Origin: Lachnospiraceae bacterium
GTDB taxonomy: Bacteria > Bacillota > Clostridia > Lachnospirales > Lachnospiraceae
Length of the DNA stretch: 64,000 bases
NCBI GenBank assembly: GCA_022845955.1
Contig: AP025576.1
Location: 3,100,001 to 3,164,000, forward strand
Direction: 5' to 3'
Positions 26,273 to 35,270 of this stretch are shown here, one piece after another; position 1 is the first letter of the stretch, and every line of letters begins with the position of its first letter. The notes beneath the pieces are model-generated. The model had not been told where the DNA came from. It saw nothing but the letters and a program-made list of their open reading frames with translations, and did no database searches. The position numbers and the translations under genes were made by a program.

Positions 26273-27559
26273 ATGAAGGCGTACAAAGACAGAAGCAAGG
26301 AAGAACTGCTCACTCTCAAAAATGAACTGGAAGCGGAATACAAGAAGTTTCAGGAATTAGGCTTGAAGCTGGATATGTCCAGAGGAAAGCCGTCGGCAGA
26401 ACAGCTTGATATTTCCATGGGAATGATGGATGTTTTAAACAGCTCTACCGATTTGAAGTGCCGTGAAGGAATTGACTGCAGAAACTACGGTGTAATCGAT
26501 GGTATTCAGGAAGCAAAGGAATTGCTGGCGGATCTCATTGAGGTACCTGCAGATAAGATTATCATTTACGGGAATTCCAGTTTGAACGTGATGTACGATA
26601 CGGTAGCCCGTTCCATGACTCATGGCGTAATGGGAAGTACGCCCTGGTGTAAGCTGGATAAGGTAAAATTCTTATGTCCTGTTCCCGGCTATGACCGGCA
26701 TTTTGCCATTACCGAATATTTTGGAATTGAAATGGTGAATGTGCCTATGACTCCGGAAGGTCCGGATATGGATATGGTTGAAAAACTGGTAAGCGAGGAT
26801 GCGGCAATCAAAGGAATCTGGTGTGTGCCCAAATATTCCAATCCGCAGGGAATTACTTATTCGGACGAAACTGTACGCCGTTTTGCCGGGTTGAAGCCTG
26901 CTGCTGAAGATTTCCGTATTTACTGGGATAATGCTTATAATGTACATCACCTTTATGAAGATGATCAGGACAATATTCTGGAAATCCTGTCAGAGTGTGA
27001 GAAGGCAGGCAATCCGGATATGGTTTACAAATTCAGCTCCACCTCCAAAATCAGCTTTCCTGGTTCCGGTGTGGCGGCAATTTCCGCTTCTTATAATAAC
27101 CTGAAGGATATCAAGAAGCAGATGTCTATCCAGACCATTGGCCATGATAAACTGAACCAGCTGCGTCATGTCAGATATTTCAGGAATCTGGACGGAATCA
27201 AAGTTCATATGATGAAGCATGCAGCAATTATGCGTCCCAAATTCGAAACAGTGCTGGATATTCTTGAGACAGAGCTGAGCGGACTGGAAATCGGTTCCTG
27301 GCTGAAGCCCAAGGGAGGGTATTTTATTTCCTTTGATGCGCTGGACGGCTGTGCCAAGGCTATTGTAGCAAAAGCCAAAGAGGCCGGTGTGGTTATGACC
27401 GGTGCCGGGGCTACCTACCCATATGGCAAGGATCCGCATGACAGCAATATCCGTATTGCTCCTTCTTTCCCTCCTATGGAAGAACTGCTTCAGGCAACCA
27501 AACTGTTTGTACTCTGCGTGAAGCTGGTAAGTGTTGATAAGCTTCTGGAAAGTAAATAA
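26273..27559 (+). CDS. PLP aminotransferase, aspartate-type (PF12897-like)
   Basis: A 428-residue fold-type I aminotransferase. LDMSRGKPSAEQLDIS near the N-terminus, GNSSLNVMYD, PGYDRHFAI, VPKYSNPQGITYS, the Asp of IYWDNAYNVHHL and the PLP lysine in FSSTSKISFPGSG match the group that includes mycobacterial aspartate aminotransferase Rv3722c. Aspartate-oxoglutarate transamination is likely but not proven. ATG 26273 follows AAGGAGA. Expression seems controlled by an upstream attenuator. Confidence 0.9.
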   Translation: MKAYKDRSKEELLTLKNELEAEYKKFQELGLKLDMSRGKPSAEQLDISMGMMDVLNSSTDLKCREGIDCRNYGVIDGIQEAKELLADLIEVPADKIIIYGNSSLNVMYDTVARSMTHGVMGSTPWCKLDKVKFLCPVPGYDRHFAITEYFGIEMVNVPMTPEGPDMDMVEKLVSEDAAIKGIWCVPKYSNPQGITYSDETVRRFAGLKPAAEDFRIYWDNAYNVHHLYEDDQDNILEILSECEKAGNPDMVYKFSSTSKISFPGSGVAAISASYNNLKDIKKQMSIQTIGHDKLNQLRHVRYFRNLDGIKVHMMKHAAIMRPKFETVLDILETELSGLEIGSWLKPKGGYFISFDALDGCAKAIVAKAKEAGVVMTGAGATYPYGKDPHDSNIRIAPSFPPMEELLQATKLFVLCVKLVSVDKLLESK

Positions 27560-27569
27560 AAAATGGATT

Positions 27570-27603
27570 ACACCGGGCCGCGTTTTATGTGCCCGGTGTT
27601 TTT
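27570..27603 (+). terminator. terminator between aminotransferase and ABC permease genes
   Basis: Perfect 9-bp stem ACACCGGGC (27570-27578) with GCCCGGTGT (27591-27599), then TTTT. The two genes are convergent. Confidence 0.85.
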
Positions 27604-27628
27604 GGCTGCTATTTTTCGGGAAGCTTCC

Positions 27629-30076
27629 TTATTCTCTGTCTTTCAAAACCTGGGCAGGATTCATTGCCTTAAGTTTTTTCAGCAGAAGGGTACGGATTAT
27701 TGCGTAGCATAACAGGATTCCGCCATAAACAAGGGGATAAAGGGCAAAGGGCCATGTTAAATCAATTCCGCAGGCAATGTTGGCAATAAATGTGGGATAT
27801 ACGGTATCCATGAGCAGCTTGGTAAGGGGAAGCATGACCAGGGCAGCCGCCGCAATGAGGAGGAAGCTTCCGTCCAGATACAGCTTTCGAAGTTCTTTGC
27901 TGCGGTAACCGAAAATTTTCATGAGGGAGATACTGTAGCCGGAACGGTCGGTCATTACCTTCATCATCTGATACAGGACAATCAGGAACACCAGTGTGGA
28001 AACCGCAATAAGCATGGTCATAAGCGGTTTCATGATTTCCATGAAAATTTCGGAGCTTTTTTCCACATCTTCTTTTGTGGAAACCGCATATAAGCGGCCC
28101 GGTTCAATATCCAGGGCGGTATCGGAGTATACTGCATTATAATAGTTTTCATCCCGGCGGAACAGGGAACGCATACTGCCGATATCCATAAAACAGCATA
28201 AACCGGTGGAATAAGGGACGATTTCCGTTACGGTAAAGCCATACAGCCATTCATTTACATCATCCTTCAGTATCAGTTCGTCACCCGGTGACAGTCCGTA
28301 TTTGGACGCAACGGAAGAAGAAATACAGATCTCATTTTTTCTTGTTTCGGAAAAGGATGGAAAAAAAGGATTGTCATCCGACAGACCTATAATACGGATT
28401 TCCATGGGAACCCCCATGACATTCTTTTTCAAACCTTCAATATACGCCGGATATCCTCCTTCCGGAACCGTTTCGGACGGATACTTGTATTGATATAGAA
28501 AGGTATAAAGGGTATCGGCGGTATTTTGGAGCTTTACGTTGCGGCATAACGAATAGCAGTTCAGGCCCAGGATTAAAATCAGCAGGGAAACAAACATTCC
28601 TGCCAGTATGGCAAAGCTGCTGCGCCGTTCCCGCATAAGCTGTTGTATCTGAAAGGTTCTGAAATAAGACAGACGACGGACGGGGACAGGTTTTCCCTTT
28701 CCTCCGGCAGGTTCTTTACGAAGAAGGGAGAGAGCGCTCCTGCCCAGCCTTTTTTGAATCAGAACCCGGGTTACGGCAAAAGCGGTTACAGGAGGCAGCA
28801 GGAGGCCATAAGCAAGAAGCCAAAGGCTATAGCAGGTATCTGCAGCCGGGGTGGAGTAATAAGTGTAGGATTCTCCGGTCATCATGGAGATTCCTATCCG
28901 GGAGTAGCCCAGAGCCGTACCGGCAGCTCCGCCGAGAAGACACAGCAATACCGGAAGCATGGTATAATGCCGGAGCAGCAGTTCCTTTTTCAGCCCCAGT
29001 GCATAGAGGGCGCCGATGATCGTACTTTCCTGGTCAATGGAATGTATGATAAAAACGGAAATACAAAAGGTAATCAGGAGGAGCACGATGATTCCGGCCA
29101 TCATCCCGATTTTTATATTGGTTTCCAGATCCCGTTCCGCCGCTTTTATACGCGGATTATCCTCTTGTCTTACAAAATCCGTGAGATTTTCTATTTCTTC
29201 GGGAAAGGTTCGGCTTAAGAGCGCATCCGCCTCTGCCCGGAGTTCTGCCGCTGCGCAGCCGAACGCTTCCGGGCTGCCTGAAAGGGTACCTGCTTCCTTA
29301 AGAAGCCCTTCCAGGCCATCGGACAGGGCATCCCGATCTTTCCTTTCTCTGTGTACCAGTTCCTGGAAATAAGGATCTTTTACTTCATCAGGATCGATCT
29401 TAATATCCATAAGAATATCCTTCAGCTGCATGTGGGTCATGTTTTTGCCGAGAAGATAGCTGTAACGGTATTCTTCCGCCTGAATGGCTTTCCCTCCGGC
29501 AAGCAGGTCATCATAGGCGTCGGGAATAACAAAGGCGGTTCCGAAAACCTTGCCGTCGGATGACATATCGGACATATTCTGCAGACAGTATTCATAATCG
29601 GCACTGGTACCGATGCCGGTAACAGCAAAATCGGATCCGCCTATTTGCAAGGTGTCGCCGAGAGAAAGATCATGAGCGGCAGCATAAAGCCGTTCCACAA
29701 CGATTTCTCCCGGTGCATGAGCCAGGGAACCCTCCGACAGTTCCGCCAGATTGATGGTTTCCCGGTTTTTCATGATCCGGAGTGTGGAACCGTCCTCCAT
29801 CAGAAAATCAAGATGGAAGCATTCCTCCAAGAGGATTCCCTTATTCTCCAGGTTGCGGAGACTGGTTTCTGTCAGCGGTACAAATACACGGAACTGTCCA
29901 TCCTCCAGGCGGGCGGCTTCTGCCTTATTATTTACAGTTTTAATTACGCTTACTGCGGAGCCAATGGTACCCACCACGATGAACATGCAGAGGATAATGA
30001 GTAAAAGCAGGGCCATATAGCGGAAAAAATTAGTTTTCATATCCCGCAAAGTACGTCTGAACAATAGTTTCTGCAT
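27629..30076 (-). CDS. ABC transporter permease, FtsX/MacB type
   Basis: An 815-residue membrane protein with one helix near the N-terminus (about 20-42), a large extracytoplasmic domain, three central helices, a second extracytoplasmic domain and a final helix group, the usual two-FtsX-domain pattern of Firmicute exporters for peptides or lipids. ATG 30076 follows TAGGAGG on the minus strand. It is 10 bases downstream of its ATPase gene; substrate unknown. Confidence 0.92.
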   Translation of the reverse strand: MQKLLFRRTLRDMKTNFFRYMALLLLIILCMFIVVGTIGSAVSVIKTVNNKAEAARLEDGQFRVFVPLTETSLRNLENKGILLEECFHLDFLMEDGSTLRIMKNRETINLAELSEGSLAHAPGEIVVERLYAAAHDLSLGDTLQIGGSDFAVTGIGTSADYEYCLQNMSDMSSDGKVFGTAFVIPDAYDDLLAGGKAIQAEEYRYSYLLGKNMTHMQLKDILMDIKIDPDEVKDPYFQELVHRERKDRDALSDGLEGLLKEAGTLSGSPEAFGCAAAELRAEADALLSRTFPEEIENLTDFVRQEDNPRIKAAERDLETNIKIGMMAGIIVLLLITFCISVFIIHSIDQESTIIGALYALGLKKELLLRHYTMLPVLLCLLGGAAGTALGYSRIGISMMTGESYTYYSTPAADTCYSLWLLAYGLLLPPVTAFAVTRVLIQKRLGRSALSLLRKEPAGGKGKPVPVRRLSYFRTFQIQQLMRERRSSFAILAGMFVSLLILILGLNCYSLCRNVKLQNTADTLYTFLYQYKYPSETVPEGGYPAYIEGLKKNVMGVPMEIRIIGLSDDNPFFPSFSETRKNEICISSSVASKYGLSPGDELILKDDVNEWLYGFTVTEIVPYSTGLCCFMDIGSMRSLFRRDENYYNAVYSDTALDIEPGRLYAVSTKEDVEKSSEIFMEIMKPLMTMLIAVSTLVFLIVLYQMMKVMTDRSGYSISLMKIFGYRSKELRKLYLDGSFLLIAAAALVMLPLTKLLMDTVYPTFIANIACGIDLTWPFALYPLVYGGILLCYAIIRTLLLKKLKAMNPAQVLKDRE

Positions 30077-30086
30077 CGTAATCCTC

Positions 30087-30785
30087 CTACCAGGTGAGAG
30101 AGGAAGCCGGCATCCGGACCTCATTGTCATATTCTTTGAAAATCTGCCCGTCCTTTATCTGAATCACCTTATCGGCCATACCCCGGAGGGCATCGTTGTG
30201 GGTGACAAGCAGCATCGTGGTGCCGTACCTTTGATTGATTTTCTCCAGGAGTATCAGGATTTCCTTGGCTGTTTTGGTATCCAGCGCACCGGTGGGTTCG
30301 TCACACAGCAGCAGCCCCGGATTTTTAATCAGTGCCCTGGCGATGGCGCAGCGCTGCTGTTGACCGCCGGATAGCTGGGATGGGAATTTGTTCCTGTGCT
30401 CCGTAAGCCCCAGCGTATCCAGAAGCTCCTGCATGGCAAGCGGCGATTGTGACAGGTAGCTGCATACCTGGATGTTTTCCTCTGTCGTGAGATCGGGGAT
30501 CAAATTATAAAACTGGAACACAAAACCCAGGGTATCCCTCCTGTAATCGGCCAGTTCCTCCGGATTCAGACGGGTGATTTCTTTCCCGTCAATACAGATC
30601 CGTCCGCTGTCCACCGTGTCAAGGCCGCCCAAAGCGTGTAAAAGGGTGGATTTACCGGAACCGGATGGACCAAGTATCACACAGATACGGCCCCGGCCTA
30701 TCCGGGTGCTTACTCCGTTCAGCACCTGGACAAAACTGCCTCCCTGGCCGTAGCTTTTCCTTACATCACTAACTTCTACAAACAT
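30087..30785 (-). CDS. ABC transporter ATP-binding protein (LolD/MacB type)
   Basis: 232 residues. Walker A GPSGSGKST (39-47), Q loop FVFQFYNLIPD, signature LSGGQQQR, Walker B LLLCDEPTGALD and the H loop VTHND are all intact. It powers the adjacent FtsX-type permease. AGAGGAGGT precedes ATG 30785. The promoter region carries the same palindrome as the promoter of the upstream TetR gene. Confidence 0.95.
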   Translation of the reverse strand: MFVEVSDVRKSYGQGGSFVQVLNGVSTRIGRGRICVILGPSGSGKSTLLHALGGLDTVDSGRICIDGKEITRLNPEELADYRRDTLGFVFQFYNLIPDLTTEENIQVCSYLSQSPLAMQELLDTLGLTEHRNKFPSQLSGGQQQRCAIARALIKNPGLLLCDEPTGALDTKTAKEILILLEKINQRYGTTMLLVTHNDALRGMADKVIQIKDGQIFKEYDNEVRMPASSLTW

Positions 30786-30804
30786 AAAAGACCTCCTCTG
30801 ATAA

Positions 30805-30817
30805 ATAACAGTGTTAT
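30805..30817. promoter_or_regulatory. TetR operator in front of the ABC genes
   Basis: Perfect palindrome ATAACA-G-TGTTAT. A further TGTTAT half-site lies just to the right. The same sequence, on the other strand, occurs at 31561-31573 in the TetR promoter, so one regulator very likely binds both. Confidence 0.8.
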
Positions 30818-30830
30818 GTAAATGTTATTT

Positions 30831-30855
30831 AAAAAGGACCATTGCGGCCCTTTTT
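30831..30855 (-). terminator. terminator between tetR and the ABC genes
   Basis: AAAAAGGACC and GGCCCTTTTT form a stem with one mismatch; on the minus strand it follows, and partly overlaps, the TetR stop codon. The ABC genes therefore need their own promoter. Confidence 0.6.
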
Positions 30856-31495
30856 ATAATTGAATACCGGTATCCGGAAGGACGGAGAGAAATCCGCCCC
30901 GGAGAATGCGTATCATAATTTTCAGCTGTTCTTTTGCCTGCATTTTATCCAGATTATGGGAGAGGATATGCAGCACAGCGTCTATCTGAAGATGGGAAAA
31001 CCAATGAATGGTACATTCATTAAAAATCCGGCTTTCCGGAAGCTTCGGATGGGCAAGGGTGAGAAGAAGCAGCATTTGCTCATCCATCATCCGTATTAGG
31101 CGGTCGAAAAAGGACGTCACAAGGGGATGTTCCCGGTTGCTTAAAACAATCCGGCAGATTTCCTGATTGGCAAAGTAGAGATCAAAGAATTCATCCGCTA
31201 TCCGGAAATCCTCCGATTCCCCCTTGACGATATTCACATCGGGACTATTCTGTTCCACTTCATAGTGCATTTTCATAAGCTTCAGAAGGCGGTCGGTAAC
31301 AGGGGCGATCACATTCCTGAACAGAGCCTCCTTATCCCGGAAGAAAAAATAAAGTGCCCCGGTAGTTACATCCGCCCTGGCACATATCCGGCGCAGTGAA
31401 GCCTTCTCAAATCCATATTCCCCGAATTCACAGACTGCGGACTGCAGCAGCCTTGATTTGGTTTCCTCTGGTACCGTACCTGAACGTCTGGTCAT
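30854..31495 (-). CDS. TetR family regulator of the ABC exporter
   Basis: 213 residues with an N-terminal helix-turn-helix (RICARADVTTGALYFFFRDKEALF) and a C-terminal ligand/dimer domain. Matching palindromes in its own promoter and before the ABC genes indicate repression of both. Which compound it senses cannot be told from sequence. Minus-strand ribosome site GGAGG lies before ATG 31495. Confidence 0.92.
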   Translation of the reverse strand: MTRRSGTVPEETKSRLLQSAVCEFGEYGFEKASLRRICARADVTTGALYFFFRDKEALFRNVIAPVTDRLLKLMKMHYEVEQNSPDVNIVKGESEDFRIADEFFDLYFANQEICRIVLSNREHPLVTSFFDRLIRMMDEQMLLLLTLAHPKLPESRIFNECTIHWFSHLQIDAVLHILSHNLDKMQAKEQLKIMIRILRGGFLSVLPDTGIQL

Positions 31496-31560
31496 CTATC
31501 CTCCTGTCCGCCCGCCTTCGGACATTTCTTTTATCCGCGGAAGAAGCTGGTTGTAGTAAA

Positions 31561-31600
31561 ATAACACTGTTATTTTAACTTTATTCCCGGATTTTGTCAA
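31561..31600 (-). promoter_or_regulatory. tetR promoter with overlapping operator
   Basis: On the minus strand TTGACA (complement of 31595-31600), 17 bases, TAAAAT (31572-31577). The palindrome at 31561-31573 overlaps the -10 box, a standard steric repression geometry. Confidence 0.8.
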
Positions 31601-31630
31601 CTCCATTGTTTATTTTTCTGTAAAAAGAAG

Positions 31631-31636
31631 TATAAT
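31631..31636 (+). promoter_or_regulatory. -10 box of a divergent promoter for the amidohydrolase operon
   Basis: A perfect TATAAT at 31631-31636. The best -35 candidate, TTGTTT (31606-31611), is 19 bases away, so the promoter is weaker or activator-dependent. Confidence 0.4.
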
Positions 31637-31637
31637 G

Positions 31638-31768
31638 GTTACTGTCCTCAGTACTGTGCATTTACTGCACAGTATGTGAGAAAGTGATTCAAGGGTGTAT
31701 AAATCCTATCGCCGAAGGCGATTTTAAATGGATTTATGCATGTTACTGGTCACGGAGTAAACAGTAAC
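31638..31768 (+). repeat. structured intergenic element with three stem-loops
   Basis: TACTGTGCA/TGCACAGTA (31652-31674), then a two-tier stem ATAAATCC...GGATTTAT enclosing ATCGCC-GAA-GGCGAT (31696-31740), then GTTACTG/CAGTAAC (31742-31768). A further GTTACTG at 31638-31644 can also pair with the final CAGTAAC and enclose the element. It lies in the 5' leader of the amidohydrolase gene. It could be a small non-autonomous element or a structured RNA. Confidence 0.6.
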
Positions 31769-31836
31769 GTATAAGGAAGGCAATGAGTTGTCCATGAGGG
31801 GAAATGAATCTGCCAGTGAGCAGAACGGAGGCATAT

Positions 31837-33444
31837 ATGGAAAAAAAATTGTATTACGGCGGACCTGTCCTTACAATGAAAGCGGAAAACGATTATGCAG
31901 AGGCCCTGGTGACGGAAAACGGGCGGATTGCGTATGTGGGAAGTCTGGAAAAGGCAAACGAACTATGTGATGAGAGTACCTGTAAAGTAAACCTGCAGGG
32001 GCATACGCTTATGCCTGCTTTTATAGATCCTCATGGACATATTTCCATGGTGGCCCAGTTTGCGGCCTTTGCGGATTTGTCCGAGTGTACGGATTTCGCC
32101 CAGATCCTGCAGAAACTGAAGGCGTATCTGCAGGAAAAGAAAACGGGACCGGAGGGGATCCTTATGGGCTTCGGCTATGACCATAATTTCCTGAAGGAGC
32201 AGAGACATCCGGATAAAACATTGCTGGATCAGGTATCCTCACAGATTCCTATTTACATCATGCATACGTCCAGCCATATGGGAGTTGGCAATTCGGCCAT
32301 GCTCGCCCTGGCGGGAATTGACAGCAGTACACCTGATCCGAAAGGGGCCAGGTTTGGCCGTATGCCGGGGAGTATGGAACCGGACGGTTATGCGGAGGAA
32401 GTGGAAGCAATCGGCCGTATGCTTATGACCGCCGCACCAAGGATAAAACTTGACATGCAGGCCCAGATTGCGGCGGCCCAGGAAACCTATCTGAAAAATG
32501 GAATTACAACCTGCCAGGACGGGGCAGCGGGAGCCGGCGATGTGAAGAATTTTGCAGAAGCAGCAGAAAATGGCAGTCTGGTTATCGATGTGGTTTCCTA
32601 TCCGGTTATGGGCGGAGATACCGGAGAGCTGCTGAAAAAATACGCCGCTTATGACAAGACCTACCAGAACCGTTTCAAAATCGGCGGGCTGAAAATTGTT
32701 CTGGATGGATCACCCCAGGGAAAAACGGCCTGGCTGACGCAGCCCTATGAAGGGGAAGGGGAGTACAGAGGCTATCCGGCGAAAACCGATGAAGAGGTAT
32801 ATGGATATGCGAAAGAGGCCATTGACAGGGGGGAGCAGCTGCTCGCCCATTGCAATGGGGACGCGGCATCGGATCAGTTTCTGGATGCCTATGAAAAAGC
32901 GCGGATGGACAGCCAAAATCCGGATAAACAGGATCTGCGTCCAGTGATGATCCATTGTCAGACGGTAAGGGATGACCAGTTGGACCGGATGGCGCTGCTT
33001 GGAATGATACCGTCCATTTTCGTGGCGCATACCTATTATTGGGGGGATATTCATCTGAAAAATCTGGGAAAAGAAAGAGGAAGCCGGATCAGTCCGGCCC
33101 GCTCTGCCTTTGATCGGGGGCTGAAAGTAAATTTTCATCAGGATCCTCTTGTCGTACAGCCCAAAATGCTGCATACTGTATGGTGCGCCGTAAACCGGAT
33201 TACCAGAAGCGAAGTCCCGATAGGGCCGCAGCAGCGGGTAAGCGTATATGAGGCGTTGGAAGCGGTAACTATCAACGGGGCCTATGCCTATTTTGAAGAG
33301 GACAGAAAAGGGACACTGGAGGAAGGGAAACTTGCGGATATGATAATCCTCAGTGATAACCCCATGACGGTTCCCTCTATGGAAATAGGCAGTATCCGGG
33401 TACTTGAGACAATAAAAGAGGGTGTGGTAAGATGGAGAGAATAA
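31837..33444 (+). CDS. amidohydrolase family protein (YtcJ-like)
   Basis: A 535-residue metal-dependent hydrolase of the amidohydrolase superfamily. The N-terminal strand domain leads to the metal motif FIDPHGHIS; further ligands are suggested by LAHCNGDAASDQ, VMIHCQTV and FHQDPLV. The C-terminus returns to GTLEEGKLADMIILSDNP, typical of YtcJ/imidazolonepropionase-like enzymes. Substrate unknown. ATG 31837 follows CGGAGG. Its stop overlaps the nitroreductase start by 13 bases. Confidence 0.92.
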   Translation: MEKKLYYGGPVLTMKAENDYAEALVTENGRIAYVGSLEKANELCDESTCKVNLQGHTLMPAFIDPHGHISMVAQFAAFADLSECTDFAQILQKLKAYLQEKKTGPEGILMGFGYDHNFLKEQRHPDKTLLDQVSSQIPIYIMHTSSHMGVGNSAMLALAGIDSSTPDPKGARFGRMPGSMEPDGYAEEVEAIGRMLMTAAPRIKLDMQAQIAAAQETYLKNGITTCQDGAAGAGDVKNFAEAAENGSLVIDVVSYPVMGGDTGELLKKYAAYDKTYQNRFKIGGLKIVLDGSPQGKTAWLTQPYEGEGEYRGYPAKTDEEVYGYAKEAIDRGEQLLAHCNGDAASDQFLDAYEKARMDSQNPDKQDLRPVMIHCQTVRDDQLDRMALLGMIPSIFVAHTYYWGDIHLKNLGKERGSRISPARSAFDRGLKVNFHQDPLVVQPKMLHTVWCAVNRITRSEVPIGPQQRVSVYEALEAVTINGAYAYFEEDRKGTLEEGKLADMIILSDNPMTVPSMEIGSIRVLETIKEGVVRWRE

Positions 33445-34214
33445 ATAATGAGACAATAGACCTGCTGATGGCGCGTAAATCCATGCGGGTATATGAGGAT
33501 AAACCGGTGCCGCAGGAGTTAAAAAGACAGCTTCTTGAGGCTTCCCTGCGTGCTGCCACGGCGGGAAACATGACATTATACACGATAATCGATGTTACGG
33601 ATCAGGCGCTGAAGGATAAGCTGGCGGTTACCTGTGATAACCAGCCCTTTATTGCGGCGGCGCCCCTTGTCCTTATCTATTGTGCGGACTACAGCAGGTG
33701 GTATCAGGCTTTCTGCCGGGTGGAGGAAGAGGTGCGCAGACCTTCTTATGGTGATTTTATGCTGGCGGCAGAAGACACGATAATTGCTGCACAGACGGCC
33801 GTCACCGCGGCGGATGCCCTCGGGCTTGGCACCTGTTATATCGGGGATATCCTGGAAAATTATGAAATCCACAAACGGCTGCTTAAGCTGCCCGCTTATG
33901 TAATGCCTGTCGCCATGGTGGTGGGCGGGTATCCTGTCAGACAGCAGAAGGAGCGTAAGCAGACCCCGCGCTTTGCGCTGGAAGATATTGTTCATGATAA
34001 CCGGTATGACAGAGAAAAATCCGCCCGGATGATGGAGATGATCGAAGAAAAAGAGAACTGGCGGGGAGAGGAACTGGCCCCTCGGCTGCGGGCTTTCTGT
34101 AAACGGAAATGGAACAGCAGCTTCAGCGAAGAAATGTCACGTTCGGTAAAGGCCATGCTGGATGCCTGGATCGATCCGCAAGACGAAGAAATGGAAGATG
34201 GTAAAGGCTGCTGA
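33432..34214 (+). CDS. nitroreductase family protein
   Basis: 260 residues with the FMN-binding nitroreductase start LLMARKSMRVYEDKPVP, the ALGLGTCYIGDI segment and the PVAMVVGGYP strand. The C-terminus is longer than the minimal family by about 60 residues, with charged helices. Overlap with the amidohydrolase gene implies translational coupling, so the two may act on the same compound. Actual substrate unknown. Confidence 0.92.
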   Translation: MERINNETIDLLMARKSMRVYEDKPVPQELKRQLLEASLRAATAGNMTLYTIIDVTDQALKDKLAVTCDNQPFIAAAPLVLIYCADYSRWYQAFCRVEEEVRRPSYGDFMLAAEDTIIAAQTAVTAADALGLGTCYIGDILENYEIHKRLLKLPAYVMPVAMVVGGYPVRQQKERKQTPRFALEDIVHDNRYDREKSARMMEMIEEKENWRGEELAPRLRAFCKRKWNSSFSEEMSRSVKAMLDAWIDPQDEEMEDGKGC

Positions 34215-34249
34215 GAGAAAAGCCGCAGGCAGAAGAGAGGAAAGAAACG

Positions 34250-34429
34250 ATGGCATCAGGGAATTGCGAGTGCTGTGTAAACTATAAATACGAGGAGGAT
34301 TACGACTGCTACATATGTGATATGGATCTGGATGAGGATGAGATGGTACGTTTTTTAAGTGCATCGTTTGATAATTGTCCTTATTTCCAGCTGGAGGATG
34401 AATACCGGATAGTGAGAAAGCAAATGTAG
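34250..34429 (+). CDS. DUF6472 family small protein
   Basis: 59 residues, beginning MASGNCECCVNYKYEEDYDCYICD and ending in a basic tail. Cys6, Cys8, Cys9, Cys20 and Cys23 suggest a metal site. I recognise it as the small DUF6472 type found in Lachnospiraceae, often beside the ThrE-like exporter genes as here; function unknown. GAGAGGA precedes ATG 34250. The exporter gene starts 17 bases after its stop. Confidence 0.75.
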   Translation: MASGNCECCVNYKYEEDYDCYICDMDLDEDEMVRFLSASFDNCPYFQLEDEYRIVRKQM

Positions 34430-34445
34430 CGGAAGCGGAGGAACG

Positions 34446-35270
34446 ATGGAAGAGACAGGAATGGAATCCTCATTGGACCGTTTGCAGGCGGACGATACCG
34501 GGCGGAGCCAGGTGTTAGAGTGTGCCATGCAGGCGGGAAATATATTGCTTCAGAACGGGGCGGAAATTTTCCGTGTGGAAGAAACGATAACCCGGATGTG
34601 CCGTCATTACGGTGTGGAATCTGAAAGCGCGTTTATATTAAGCAATGGTATCTTTATCACTGCGGGGAATGAAAAGGAATCCTTTTATGCCCAGGTCCGC
34701 CATATCCCTGTGCGGGGGGCACAGCTGGACAGAGTGGCGGCGGTGAACCAGCTTTCCAGAGAAATTGTGGAAGGCCGTTATACGATAGAGGAAGTGCGGG
34801 AACAATTAAAACAGATAGAAAATATGCCCCGTAAAACCAAGCGGATGCAGGTCCTGGCATCTGCGGTGGGAAGCGCCTGTTTCTGCCTGATGTTCGGCGG
34901 TAGCTACAGGGACTGTCTCGGCGCATTCATTGCGGGTTTTCTTCTGTATATTTATGTGCTGGAACTGAGCCAGCCCAGAATGTCGAAAATCATCGGGAAT
35001 ATCGGGGGCGGAGCGCTGGTAACCCTGCTGTGCATTTTTATGTACCGGATCCATCTTGGAGACGCCCTGAACCACATGATCATCGGCGCCATAATCCCTC
35101 TTGTTCCGGGAATTGCTTTCACCAACGGGATAAGGGATATAGCAGACGGCGATTACATTGCAGGCTCCGTCAGGATGCTGGATGCCATTCTGGTATTTTT
35201 ATGTATTGCGGTAGGCGTCGGCGCGGTCATTACGGTGTACCACCGGCTTACAGGAGGAATGCTGCTATGA
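34446..35270 (+). CDS. threonine/serine exporter family protein, N-terminal half (ThrE/YjjP-like)
   Basis: A 274-residue membrane protein. A soluble N-terminal region with LLQNGAEIFRVEETITRMC and the GIFITA segment precedes five hydrophobic helices, including AIIPLVPGIAFTNGIRDI. In the split ThrE arrangement this is the larger YjjP-type subunit that pairs with a small YjjB-type subunit; the substrate may be threonine, serine or a carboxylate such as succinate. CGGAGGA precedes the ATG. The stop overlaps the next start (ATGA). Confidence 0.92.
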   Translation: MEETGMESSLDRLQADDTGRSQVLECAMQAGNILLQNGAEIFRVEETITRMCRHYGVESESAFILSNGIFITAGNEKESFYAQVRHIPVRGAQLDRVAAVNQLSREIVEGRYTIEEVREQLKQIENMPRKTKRMQVLASAVGSACFCLMFGGSYRDCLGAFIAGFLLYIYVLELSQPRMSKIIGNIGGGALVTLLCIFMYRIHLGDALNHMIIGAIIPLVPGIAFTNGIRDIADGDYIAGSVRMLDAILVFLCIAVGVGAVITVYHRLTGGMLL

